A stretch of DNA of 64,000 nt. Origin: Ectocarpus siliculosus (lineage: Eukaryota; Sar; Phaeophyceae; Ectocarpales; Ectocarpaceae). The stretch is from NCBI GenBank assembly GCA_000310025.1, contig FN648069.1:1008782-1072781 (forward strand). Reading direction: 5' to 3'. Position 1 is the first letter of the stretch; each line of letters opens with the position of its first letter. The position numbers were made by a program, and so were the translations under genes. Below the pieces are notes generated by a model. That model was not told the DNA's origin. It worked only from the letters and a program-made list of their open reading frames with translations, and did not search any database. Of the stretch, positions 53,513 to 64,000 are shown piece by piece.

Positions 53513-56500
53513 CTAGCGGTTGAGGTGCCTGACGTTCTTGAGGGCATACAGGTAGCCCATGCGCACGGCCGCAATGAAGAGCACCAGTCCCATGACGCCG
53601 TACCTTCGAACAGGAGGGACAAAATAACAGTTTTTCCCATGACGGACGGCCCGAACAAGATGGCGGCGTCGGGCGAGGGAAGGGAGCGGGGCACACTTGA
53701 CATGATGACTCTTCATGCCTTCTCTTGGCGGGAGGAATCATGAGGTCCTAATCGCACGCCACTCTAACCATGCGGCATTCTGCCTACTTCTTCTTCATCG
53801 ACGCCAGCCTCGAGTTCGAACATGCACGGAGTATCTCACAATGCGGGTGTGATCCTCGAGCGCGTGGGCACGTCGCTTCTCGCCTCTCTACCTACTAACG
53901 GTTTTGCTGACGATCACGTGGGTGTGCAGGCAGCAAGTGTAGGCACAGCCCTCACGGGGCCTGACGGAGGACCGGCGATAGGTTTGCCGTCGTCCATCGG
54001 AGGTACATAGCCTTCTCAACTTCGAACATTGTTCAATGCAACCACCACCAATTCATCAATGTGATACAACCCCTGCTACATACGTAGCTATGGCACGCGT
54101 CTGATCGGTTGTAAAACGCGTGAAGTACGACCAGAAAAAAAGAAAGAATCCAAGGTGCGATCGTTCGGCCTGTGCGCGGCTGCGTTTGCTTGAAAGCTTG
54201 CGGTGGGGTGCCTTTGTTGACAGACGACCGAACCTTCAAGAACACTTGTAAGTGCTAGATAGACGGGCGATTTCGCTCGCTATACAGCAGTTCCGTTGGG
54301 TAGTTGGCCTGTGACCACGGAGGAAAGCGTCCTCGTCAGTTGGACTATTATAGTACGGGCATCATGAGGTACTGAGCGGAGACCGGAACCGCTTCTTGTT
54401 GTGAAGACAACAACACCACCACCACCAACAACAACAACAACAACAACCACAACAACGACAACAGAAACATCAATGCTCACCAGCGGTTGTCGTACTTGTA
54501 CTCCCCCCCGAAGAAGTCGTCCACGAACTCCTCCGCCGTGGTCTCCACACCCGTGGCGGTGGTGATGACAGTGTCGTCGTTGCGGTACTGGGTGGTGCTC
54601 TGTTTGACGCGTGTAGGGTTACAAAAACGAAAATCATTGTAGAATCAGAGAGGCGAGCGTACCGCGTAGCCACAACAGTCATTTTCGATCACCCCCAGAG
54701 ACTTCCTCGGCTTTGGTTCGGATCCCAAACGAATAGGCCAGCATCTCGCTAGCACCAGTCTTTGAACCCGTGATTGTGCTAGGCCATTTCAATCGATACC
54801 GGGCTCCATTTTGTGAAGTCCGACATGAAGCCCCAGTACCAGAACGCGCACACAACGATGGTGTACTACAGAATGGGGTCGTCGGCGAAATTGGACTTTC
54901 GGCAGCAGGGTGGAATGTTGATTGATTGCGTCGGTCGCCATGGGTGGTCAGATCCTCGAAGGGATGTTTCAAGGACTGCCACGTCTAGTAGACTTTCGTT
55001 CTGGGACAATTTTTCTACGTTGAAGGTATTGTCGGATCAAATTCTCCTCACGCATCAAGAGATGGGATCAAGCTTCTTGTTTTGTGTTGCATGTCTCACC
55101 ATGCCCTTCGCTCACACCAACCCATGCCGGCATCGACAAGTGATGGGGATTTCCATCGAGGGGAGACGGGGTGGTCGGCCACGAGTGTCGGGTTTTCGTT
55201 GACGTTAACACGTCCACGTAGAAGATCCCGAGGTACACGCCATACGAAGGTATGTAGGATGGACGGGGGAGATCGGGCAGAGCGTCAGCTGGTAGGATTT
55301 CAGAACTTGAGGACGATTTCCACCGCGTGGGTTGCACGGAGTGAGAGCGAGGCGGACGTTGTTCGAGTCAGAGGTACCGAGATACATACCCAAATCGGAA
55401 CAAACTGCAGAACAGGAAAACCAACAATAAGAAAGGGTCCACACAGGAGGTTTAGGACAAAACTAAAAGACGAGGTATGCAGGTGTCTTTGTTTAGTGAT
55501 CCACTGCGTCAATTGCTTCGCTCCAATGTCCGCTCACCTCGACAACGTAGTGCAAAGGGTTCAAGTAGTAGGCGAACAGCCAGGGATCAGGGACTTTGGC
55601 CGGGTTGATGAGGAAGCCCGCGAAGAGGCTGAACATGGACGACAGGGCGCTTCCCAAGGTTTCGGCCACCTGGATGTTCGGCAGAACCTTCGGCAGACAA
55701 TGACATTGCGAGAATCCTTAATGCTGTATCGTCGTAGCATCGAAATATTTCCGATTAATCAGCAGTACTATCGTGCTCGCGGTAGGTATACTGGCCACTA
55801 GAAAGGGCATGAGAGGGAAGCGGGTGTAGTCCAAGCAGTTTGCTCACGGTAGGCCTACAGAACAACAGACCGACGAGAGATATCGGGGGACATGTGGAGC
55901 ACACAAAGCTAGGAAGAAAGGAACGAATATCGTAGAGCAGCTCACGAGACGGAGAGCGTGACATGGGCTCACGAAAGAAGCACGCGCTTGAATCCAGAGC
56001 CGCCACGTTACATGAAGAGGTGTACGTATCGTCCGGGTATACGAACACGTGGTCGTTGCTTCAAAAATAAGAGGTGGGCTAAGCCAGAATAACACGGCGA
56101 CTATCTTCAACAACACGGCTGGCACTTGGTGCAATTTCTACACAGAGGGCAAGAGGTCTTACCATCACGAGCATCATGCCAGTAAAGACCATGAGGGATA
56201 TCCACAGGATGAAGTAGAGCCTGGTTGGCGGAGGGAGCGCACAGCACGCGCAACGGAAAACGCGGAGACGTTAACACAACAGGGCGTGAAATGTCGGAAA
56301 CCTGTTGTTGCTATCTTGAAGGTGAGAACATGGGGGTCGAGTTGCGCAGGAGTGCCGTAAATCGCGCAAGATACCGCACCTCCTGGGCCGATTTTCCAAG
56401 CTTGATTTCTCGCCGGCTCAATAACGACGACTACGCCAAAGACGTCTGCGTTGGAACCGTTTCGTCGAGAGCCTTCGATCACGGTATTGTTTGATTCTGG

Positions 56501-59500
56501 CTTCCTCGTCCTCGTCGAATGGTCGAGCTTTGAAAATCAGCCCAGGGGGTGTGGTATCTCACGTATGAAACCCGCAATAACCTGTGAGCTGTAGACAAGA
56601 TTGGTGCTTGCCCTTTGTGCCCATTCCTGAAGGGTGGTAGTGCACACAGAGCGGTTGCTTGTTACCGATACACGCGGCCCTCCAAATTTGGGCATGGGCA
56701 TAGAAAATTCCCAGAAATATTCCACATACCCAACACGAATGGCATCGATAGAGGATGAGCCGTGAAGGGCCGTTGTGTCGCGCCTTACCAGTACATGAAG
56801 AATTGATGGGCCGAGTTGGCGAGGTCCGTCATCCAGTAGAAGATCGAGCAGAAGGCCAGCGACATGAAGAGGATGTACGGCAGTTCCGCCACCGCGTATC
56901 CGATGGCGTACGAACGTACGCTGTACATGTTTGCGGCCTGTTGCCGTGTGAAGCGAGATCGAGGGCGTGATTCAAAGCATGCTTGGCGTAGCGTGCGTTC
57001 GGCGAGTCAGAGAAATTAATGTAAACAGTGTACGCTACCAGAAAACCGAACGGGATCGGCTACGTACGGTAGGAATCTCCGGCAGAACAGCAGTGAAACG
57101 TTTTCGATATGCACTTGTCCCCCCCCTCCCCCCCCCTGCCCCCCCCCCCAAATTACAACTAAACGATGAAATTGAAGCGAGAGACACATATTTCCGACCG
57201 TAAATGGCGCCTTTTCCAGGACCGCCTGACAAGGTCGGGGAAATGAACGAGGCTTTTCATTGTGCACGAAACTCTAAAAATCGCGCAGATTGTTGTTGTA
57301 GTTGTAGTTGTTGTTGTCTTCACACTAATAACCGCCCCGACGTCTTTTCCCAGTACCCCCATCTCTCCGTACGGATCTACCACTTCGACGTGGTCCACTC
57401 CGGTGGTCACAGGCAAACCTACCTTGAAAAAGCTGCACTCAAGTACAGCAGTGGACATGAAGGCTATTTGGTGGAGGACTTTACCTGCTCCCTGTAGAAG
57501 ACGATGCGCTCCTTCACCGCGGCAGGCATGGCTGTTTCCAGGCAGATCACCCCAACGAACATGGTGGACATGTATATCACCCCCAGCCTCGACGCCACGT
57601 CTGCCTCTGTCTCGAAATCTGCTTTGTGCAGACCGAGGTGGGCAACGTGGAGCACTAGTGTCGTTATCTCGTCAGCGTTGCATTGTAGATGCTGGTACAT
57701 ATGTCTAGATATTTCCAAAGCCAAAGCAACCCGTTTCGTCCGGTGGCGTCCTCCCGGTTGTGGACAAACCAACGGCAACACCCCCGTGCGAACCTTCACA
57801 TCCTTAAGGTACGCCACCCATTCGAACTGCTACGGTTGCGGGTTAGCTAACAGACGAGACGCAAAGCACGCACCTGAGTCGATGAAGCTGCTGCCGAATA
57901 TGATGGCCGTTAGAATGGCGAGCTGCATTCTCATCCAGTTGTAGTCCTGGTTGCGCCAGTACTGACGGTGATGTACCAGGAAGGGTCGAGGACAGGGGCG
58001 GGAGATGGGCAGGCAACACAACACATGCGGCAAACTTACTAACTCTGTCCGAAACGAAAAAAAAAACACCAAGGCCATCGACACGCAATGTCGTTTCAGT
58101 GTCTTGGAGAGTGGCATGGGACATGAGAAGGCACTGGATTGACACGAGCGTGGTTCCATACGAAGGCAACAAACAGTCAACAATATGGATACCTCCGCCA
58201 CCGCCACCACCAAAACCAGAAAATAACCCACTCATGTTAGATAATCGATCGTTTCCGGTTCCATGCAGGTGTGCTCTAAGGTACTCTAGTGCGTCGGGTG
58301 GTGCTGCCTTTTCGCCACTTCCTTTCACGGCATGCACCCATCTTTGCATTCAGAGATATGGTGGGGTTCAATATCGATTGGCAGAAACGGCCCCTTGTAG
58401 CACGCGTTCACAAGCAAGCCCTCCCCTTATGTAAATCAAGTATTTGTGCGCCCGAAACGGTCTCGACGCCTTGATATATTGACAACATTGGGGGACGATC
58501 TCACAAGACACGCACACGCGCAACAAAGACAGAAGTCTTTGCAGTGTGCAGCCGGTTAGCGCGGTCGATGAAACTTAGAGGGCCACAGAGAAACGCCACC
58601 TAAGGCTAGTGCGCGAACGTGCTCTTCTGTACCGAGCATGTCTACGCCTCACGCGACTTCTTCTCCGTGGCAAACTACAGCATCAAGCCTTGGCCCTAAC
58701 ATCAGGGCTTTCGTTGCCTGAACCGTGCGACAGCCTAGGTAAAGTTGCTGCATGAGCGCGCCTGGGAATCTCACCTCCGAAGGAAAAAACCTCAAGCTTT
58801 CAGTCCACACAACAACGAGGTCAAGCCTGCAGGCTACAGAAGAACGGGGTAGAACCCCCTTCTTTTCTTTCTGAGGACTCACCTGCATCACCGCCCGTTT
58901 CATGCACGCCTTGGCTTGCAGGGACGGGGATGCCGCGAAGACAGACTTGAACTTGAGAGGCCCTGACCCCTCGGGGGGGATCATGAGGCCCTCCAGCTGT
59001 TTCGAACGGGCAAAGAAAGACAAGGGGGGGCGGATCAGTTTGTTTATTATCCAGAGAAAGCGTCGGAAAGAACGGTCTAGACTTAGGAGCTTGGCAGTTT
59101 CGAAATCGACATAGCCTCGAAAAAGCCAACAATCTAAGAACTTGAGCACCGTTTTGTGAGTCCGGATAAGAACCCCTACACTAAAACCTATATAGCGGGC
59201 TACCCCTAACAACCATTGTAAAATCCCAGCCTTGGCCAGAAGTAGAGGTTCGCAAGTGCGCACGCACGTGTGTATTGGGGGGGATTCGTCCCATCTATTC
59301 TGGCGCCGGTTCACAGGCTTTTCGGCGTACATATATGCCTAACGGATCACACAGGACCCTTCTTTCCCCCTGCATGGACATGTAGTATTGGAGTCAAGCT
59401 TGATTTGACTGCTGCGTCAGGTTTTCCCGTAGTTCAAACTTTCCTGCGAGCAAGATCCGCGCGTACCAGTATAGTCCCTCCCATTAAGGTGATGCGCAAC

Positions 59501-62500
59501 AGCAATGCCGACCTTCCCCGGAAACTATTCAGGGGTTGGATCTACCTCGGTGGTACGTCCACGTGCGTCTCACGGGCGAAATTCTCGTGAAACGTTGACT
59601 GTCAAGCAGGTGCGCTGTGTGCACCAACCACCCTTCAAGGATGGGCACACAGCGGTTCACATCCACAGAATGAATGCACTGCTTTACTGCTCACAACATG
59701 CCCAGAAGGTTTTAAGTCTTACACTGCTGAAGTTGTTGTTGACAAGGGCAACGCTCGAACTTTCGAATCCCATCTCACGCTCTAGTAGGCACGTGAAAGG
59801 AACGCTTTCAGGACAAAAAAAACTCAGCGGTAGACTAGAGTACACATGGACCAACATGGAAATTCCTGACGGACCATATCGGGGAGATCTACTGCCTCAC
59901 CTTTGCCATGGAAGTGTTCCTGAGCTTGCTCTTCTTGTAGAAATCCGCGTACATCTGTGGGTTGGTCTGTCGACACAAGAAAAAATATCATCAAATAAAA
60001 AGCGACGCGTGCAGGGCAAGGAAAATCAGCTAAGCTAGGTCATGACGTCACGTGCCCAGGCTCAATGAGGTCGTCGACGCAGCTGTCAAACAAGACAACG
60101 CCCCTGATTCAAATCTGCCTGATTCAGGTCGTGATGCAGTTGTCGAAGACGACAACATCTCTTTCTCTTGAACTCTTCAAGTAGAGAAAGGGCTCGGCAC
60201 TTCCCTCTCCTCGTTCTGTGTTTGCTCGCGACAATGAGCTTCCCACCACTAGGTTGAGATATTTTCCACACGCCAGAGAGACTCGAACCGACAACCTAAA
60301 GGGAGAGAGTCAATGATTTCGAGGATACCAGAGTTGCTCGACGGTATCGACAAAATCAGGAACAGAACCTCCACCCATTATTGGCCGTTCTTGCAGCTGA
60401 TCGTAAACGTTTTCACGGTCTGGGTTTAGTTTCACAGGAGTAAGCTCACCGCCAACCGCAATGATGCATAGCAAGAACACCAACGACACCAACAAACGAT
60501 GGCAACAACAACACTACGTAATGACAAGAGCAGCAACAAAGAACGACGACGACAACAACCGCAACATTTGGACAAGGCGTGCCTACCTTGCCGGTGGTAC
60601 CAGCACCGATAACCTCCAGCATCCACGTTGCCGGATTGACGTGATCACGGATCGGAACGGTGCTGGGGATGGACTGCACAACAAATATTTGCCGGGGGTG
60701 GCAGCAGCGGAGGGGGGCAATGAGAAGGCACGCAGCGACATAACTGTTGTACTGTGACAAACGTGAAACAAGTTAGATTTCGACCGTCGATGCAATTCGT
60801 TTCGAGCTGCTCGCACACGATGGCACGTGGTTGCAGAGGAGCAAATAATCGCCGGGGTTGAATAAGGTAGGCCAGTTGTCGTGGTGGTGCATCTGACAAT
60901 CTCACACATCGTGTGACGAGCGTTTCGCAGCTCTGTGGGCTGGGGTTGCTTGCGAGCTGCTGGAGTTGTCGGCAACTCAACGCCTCTTTCAACGCAGCTC
61001 GACTCCAACGTCTGTGTCCAAAAACTCGTTCGCTCAAGGAACCCCTCCCCGGCGCAGTAACCGGGTAAAACCACGACGGACACCCCGGTTATCGTATGTT
61101 CCGGTTCGTCGCTGAATACGTTTCAGTTCCCCCCGGTACTCGTCCCACACACCATTTCATAAAGTACCGCGTGAAATTGTGCCGGTGAATCGAAGGCCTG
61201 GCTATCCATCTCTCAAGCCTTGGAGGCCAAGGCGGAAGCAGCGATATTTCGTGTACAGCGTGATGCTTTGGGGTGCAAAATGAGGAATTGTTCGCAGAAC
61301 AGCAAGCAAGCAAAAAGATCACGCTACCCACGACTAGCTTTTAGAACGATGAGGATAGCAAGATGAGGATAGCAGCCATTCTTGTCCCTCTTTAACCTGG
61401 AGGTAGCAGATACGATCGTGCAGCTGTTCCCCCCCAGAATAGAAACTTTAAATAGCATCAGCGAGGAATCTATTGTTCGTCGTCTACTCACCTGGAGGTA
61501 GCTGATGAGGTTGCTGCTGTTGTCTCCCAGAGGCCCGAAGAAGACGACCTGTCCCCCTTTCTTGAGCAGCAGCAGCGCGTCGAACATCTCGAACAGGTAG
61601 GTGGACGGCTGGTGGATGGTGCAGATCACGGCGCGCTGGGTGGCGGCCACCTTGCGGATGGCGCGCATCACCACCTGCGCCGAGCGAGCGTCTAAGCCGG
61701 ACGTTGGCTCATCTGCGGGAACCAATGGGGCGAGAAGGAGGAGGAGGAGGAGGAGGAGGAGGAGGAGGAGGAGGAAGAGAAGGTTGATACGACTCTGGAG
61801 TATCGCCTCGGTGTCAAGTATCACTGCTCTCGAGCGGTTCCAAATTACGCTGAGATTGAGACACAGCTGATGAATTTCCGCAAATATTTTCATCGTTTCC
61901 CTAGGTCCTAACGCAGAAAGAGGAGGTCTACACGCGTACTGTAGAGAAACGTGCTTGGAGTACTGACTTGGGAAGCAAGTGCTTGGGTCCTTCCGCCCGG
62001 CATACATACATGGATACGAAGGTTGTGGTAGATAGCAGGGCGGGTGTTGAGGATACTGGAAGAGAGGGGGCGAAGGGAATCCAGCGGCAACAACAGAGGG
62101 CGACTATCGATGCGCATCCCGGCGCATGCACTCAAACAATCAGCAGGTAGGGATGAATCTGACTACCTCTGTAGGCAACAACCAATAGTTATGTTATGTG
62201 GCCTTCGCAACGTAGCGATTCGCAGCTCAACGCTCCATCCGAAACTGGTAACACTCCTCGACTAGCAGAAACACAGTATTACAGTCATGTATCACAACGA
62301 ATTTTTGAAAAATTATGAGCTTTCATCCGTGGATAACAATGAATCCGTTTTGTTTGTGTAGGGTAAATATAAAAAAAACTGTCGCGTGACGTCGTAAGCA
62401 CCTAGGAAGACGATGCTCGGGTTCGCGGCCAGCTCAACCCCTAGCGTGGTCCGCTTCCTCTGCTCGAGGGACAACCCGCCCTCCTCGTTGCTACCGATCA

Positions 62501-63638
62501 GCCGGTCGCCGATCACGTCCAGCTCCAGCATCTGTTGGTGGCGGCGAAAAAGGCACAAGAAAAGCGTTGCCCGAAGTTGGGAATCAATCTGTTTGGGGAA
62601 GCTGATTGTCGGTGAAGACAGGGGGGGCTTATCGTTTGTGAGGGGTCTGTCAGAAGGGGTAGCTGGCCGTTTGTGAAGATAGGGGCGGCTTATTGTTTGT
62701 GAAGACTGAAAACTCGGCATGAGTGCTGATTGCAGCGCTGAACCCGGAGTTGTTTCTATTCAGGGCATGTGCCCGAGAGGAGTGGTTTTTCTGCTGGGTG
62801 GTCAATGCTGCGTAGAAAAGACCCCGTCTTCCGGTTTGGCAGAGACTGCGATCGACGGTAGAGGTCGTGGCCAAAAACGAGAGACCAGTTGATTGCCAGG
62901 CGGTCAAGCTGAGACATCGAACTATTTCGCACCACACGGAAGTGGCCAACCGAAGGGAGCTCACAGATTAATGCCGCATAAGGATTTCGACGTTTTATTC
63001 GTCCAGCGAATGAATTTCAAAGCTCAAATGTGCCCTCAGAGCTGGGGGCCACACGTGTACGGGTAGGTTGGAGTTGCTCACAAGGAGGTCTTGCAGAGGT
63101 CCGACATGGTGTCGCGAGATATTTCTCCAGAGGGAGCACACACTAAATACTGCGGACTCGAGACTGAAAGGGTTGTCACTGACACTACACGCCTGCCGCC
63201 GCTAATCATGACGCTCGTTTCGGCCCATTTTCTGGGAGTCTCGTCAACGGCAGCACTTTTCCCTACCTTTTCCTATCGCAGTTTGGCATTTAGTCATCCC
63301 GATGACCGATACGTTCGTACCGAAAAGGAGGCAAGAGAGATGGAAGACAACAAACGGTCGTTGACGGTGCGATATCCATGACGTTCACTATTCTTCCGTC
63401 AGTAGGACGACTTTCTGTATGTTGTCCCTATTTGTGTTTGCACCATTATGCGTGTACGTTGTTGTCGGCCGGATTAGAATTGGCAAAGGAGGCGCGAGAT
63501 GGAGGCCACAATGGTTCCTGACGACGCAGCTAACAGCAGCGGCTAACTCACCGAGAGAATGCCGTCGACGAACTCCTCACGGCGGTTCTTGTCCACAGAG
63601 GAGTCGTCCAGCCGCATCGTTGCGCTGAACATCAGGGC
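53513..63638 (-). CDS. PDR-type ABCG transporter, 3' part (5' exons outside window)
   Basis: Thirteen minus-strand exons in consistent phase: 63552-63638, 62402-62531, 61492-61712, 60587-60673, 59901-59966, 58883-58996, 57874-57961, 57485-57618, 56789-56937, 56163-56220, 55538-55687, 54481-54599 and 53513-53603 (TAG). They give 497 residues. Exon 62402 holds the ABC signature G-L-S-L-E-Q-R-K-R and leads to Walker B (S-I-V-F-L-D). Exon 61492 completes E-P-T-S-G-L-D and the H-loop [15 protein letters not shown] follows, then the ABC2 membrane domain with E-R-x-V-F-Y-R-E, Y-A-x-x-E-x-P-Y, L-P-N-I-Q-V-A and L-F-A-G-F. The transporter likely exports lipids or small molecules at a membrane. Walker A should lie upstream. 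Junctions were set by homology and GT-AG; the 55687 acceptor is the least certain. Confidence 0.85.
56369..56559. mobile_element. MITE family 3, copy 2 (transporter intron)
   Basis: Left AGATACCGCACC-TCCTGGGCCGATTTT and right complement ending ACACCCCCTGGGCTGATTTT-CAAAGCTCGAC. It lies within the intron 56221-56788 of the transporter gene. 191 bp, no frame. Confidence 0.75.
57119..57150 (+). repeat. C-rich homopolymer tract in transporter intron
   Basis: Runs of 7-11 C separated by single T or TG; assembly here may be unreliable. Confidence 0.85.
59137..59235 (+). repeat. Fragment related to MITE family 2
   Basis: TAAGAACC-C-ACACTAAAACCTAT matches the interior of 31492-31699 (near 31590) with substitutions. 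It has no terminal repeats and lies in the intron 58997-59900. Confidence 0.45.
61737..61782 (+). repeat. GGA microsatellite in transporter intron
   Basis: About 15 GGA units, slightly interrupted at the right end. Confidence 0.9.
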
Positions 63639-63789
63639 CTGTTCGAGAAACAAGAATCGGTCACTCATACCGTGGTTAGCAACAATCAACAGGAGTTTTG
63701 ACAAGACGAACCGCCGTTCCCAACACCGGAGAAAAATGGCGATTCTATAGCGAGCGTTCTGCCCCCCAGCGCACACCGCAGGTTACGTG

Positions 63790-63958
63790 ACATACCACGC
63801 CCCCTGGGACGGATTTTCCAAGCCCGATTACTCCACCGCGAACATCGTGCCACACTTCAATGGCACGCTTTCTCGGAAAGAAGTCGACTAGACGAATCCA
63901 GCGTCGACATTTTCGCGCATTCGAGCTTTGACAATCGACCCAGGTGTGGTGGTGCCAA
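63790..63958. mobile_element. MITE family 3, copy 3
   Basis: Left CATACCACGCCCCCTGGGAC-GGATTTTCCAAGCCCGATTACTCC; the right end is the complement with CGAGCTTTGACAATCGACCCAGG-TGTGGT. It lies upstream of the first visible transporter exon, presumably in an intron. Confidence 0.7.
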
Positions 63959-64000
63959 ATGAAATTCGATCTACGGGCGACGGAAGTCTCCTCCCTTTCG

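Noticed and set aside
55068-55337. Additional transporter exon
   Set aside because: Exon 55538-55687 joins exon 54481-54599 in phase, giving the expected family sequence; this frame adds nothing homologous.
60230-60330. Possible tRNA on the minus strand (GGTTCGAGTCTC box-B-like motif)
   Set aside because: The T stem does not pair and no acceptor stem or A box could be fitted.
1-64000. CRISPR arrays, bacterial operons or a prophage
   Set aside because: No direct-repeat/spacer pattern is present, and the gene structure is eukaryotic throughout.

Overview
The window looks like nuclear DNA of a multicellular stramenopile, most likely a brown alga of the Ectocarpus type. This is an inference from gene style: genes broken by GT-AG introns of about 0.25-1.9 kb, GC-rich exons, FNIP-type repeat proteins, a (CCCTAA)n telomere-like tract, and many TIR and LTR elements. 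There is no bacterial operon structure, and no rRNA or convincing tRNA gene.

Layout. 1-6.9 kb is gene-poor, with a diverged direct repeat (3.3 and 5.3 kb) and an 895-bp Mutator-like long-TIR element flanked by a perfect 9-bp target duplication (4021-4915). 7.05-8.9 kb holds a FNIP-repeat protein gene built from about 23 copies of a 66-bp unit. 8.96-14.65 kb is a decayed, 5'-truncated Ty1/copia element. 15.6-31.4 kb carries three copies (A plus, B minus, C plus) of a duplicated 4-5 kb unit, and 47.7-51.9 kb a fourth (D plus). Each unit encodes an intact five-exon gene for a 216-217 residue protein with a mitochondrial-type presequence and a CaMKII-association-domain/SnoaL-like domain. B and C are head-to-head with 570 bp between start codons. 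A short (CCCTAA)n tract sits at 32.5 kb.

32,661-46,973 is a 14.3-kb, apparently young Ty3/gypsy retrotransposon on the minus strand. Its 297-bp LTRs differ at one base and are flanked by CCCTT duplications. Gag (1599 codons) and Pol are in one frame separated by a single UGA. Pol carries a NADAR (YbiA-like) domain ahead of the protease, which is the most unusual feature seen here. A third reading frame after the integrase adds chromodomain-like and Tudor-like modules, but is reached only through a one-base frameshift.

53.5-63.6 kb (minus) is the 3' part, 13 exons and 497 codons, of a PDR-type ABCG transporter gene whose 5' exons lie beyond the right edge. A MITE family has copies in two of its introns and one upstream of unit D.
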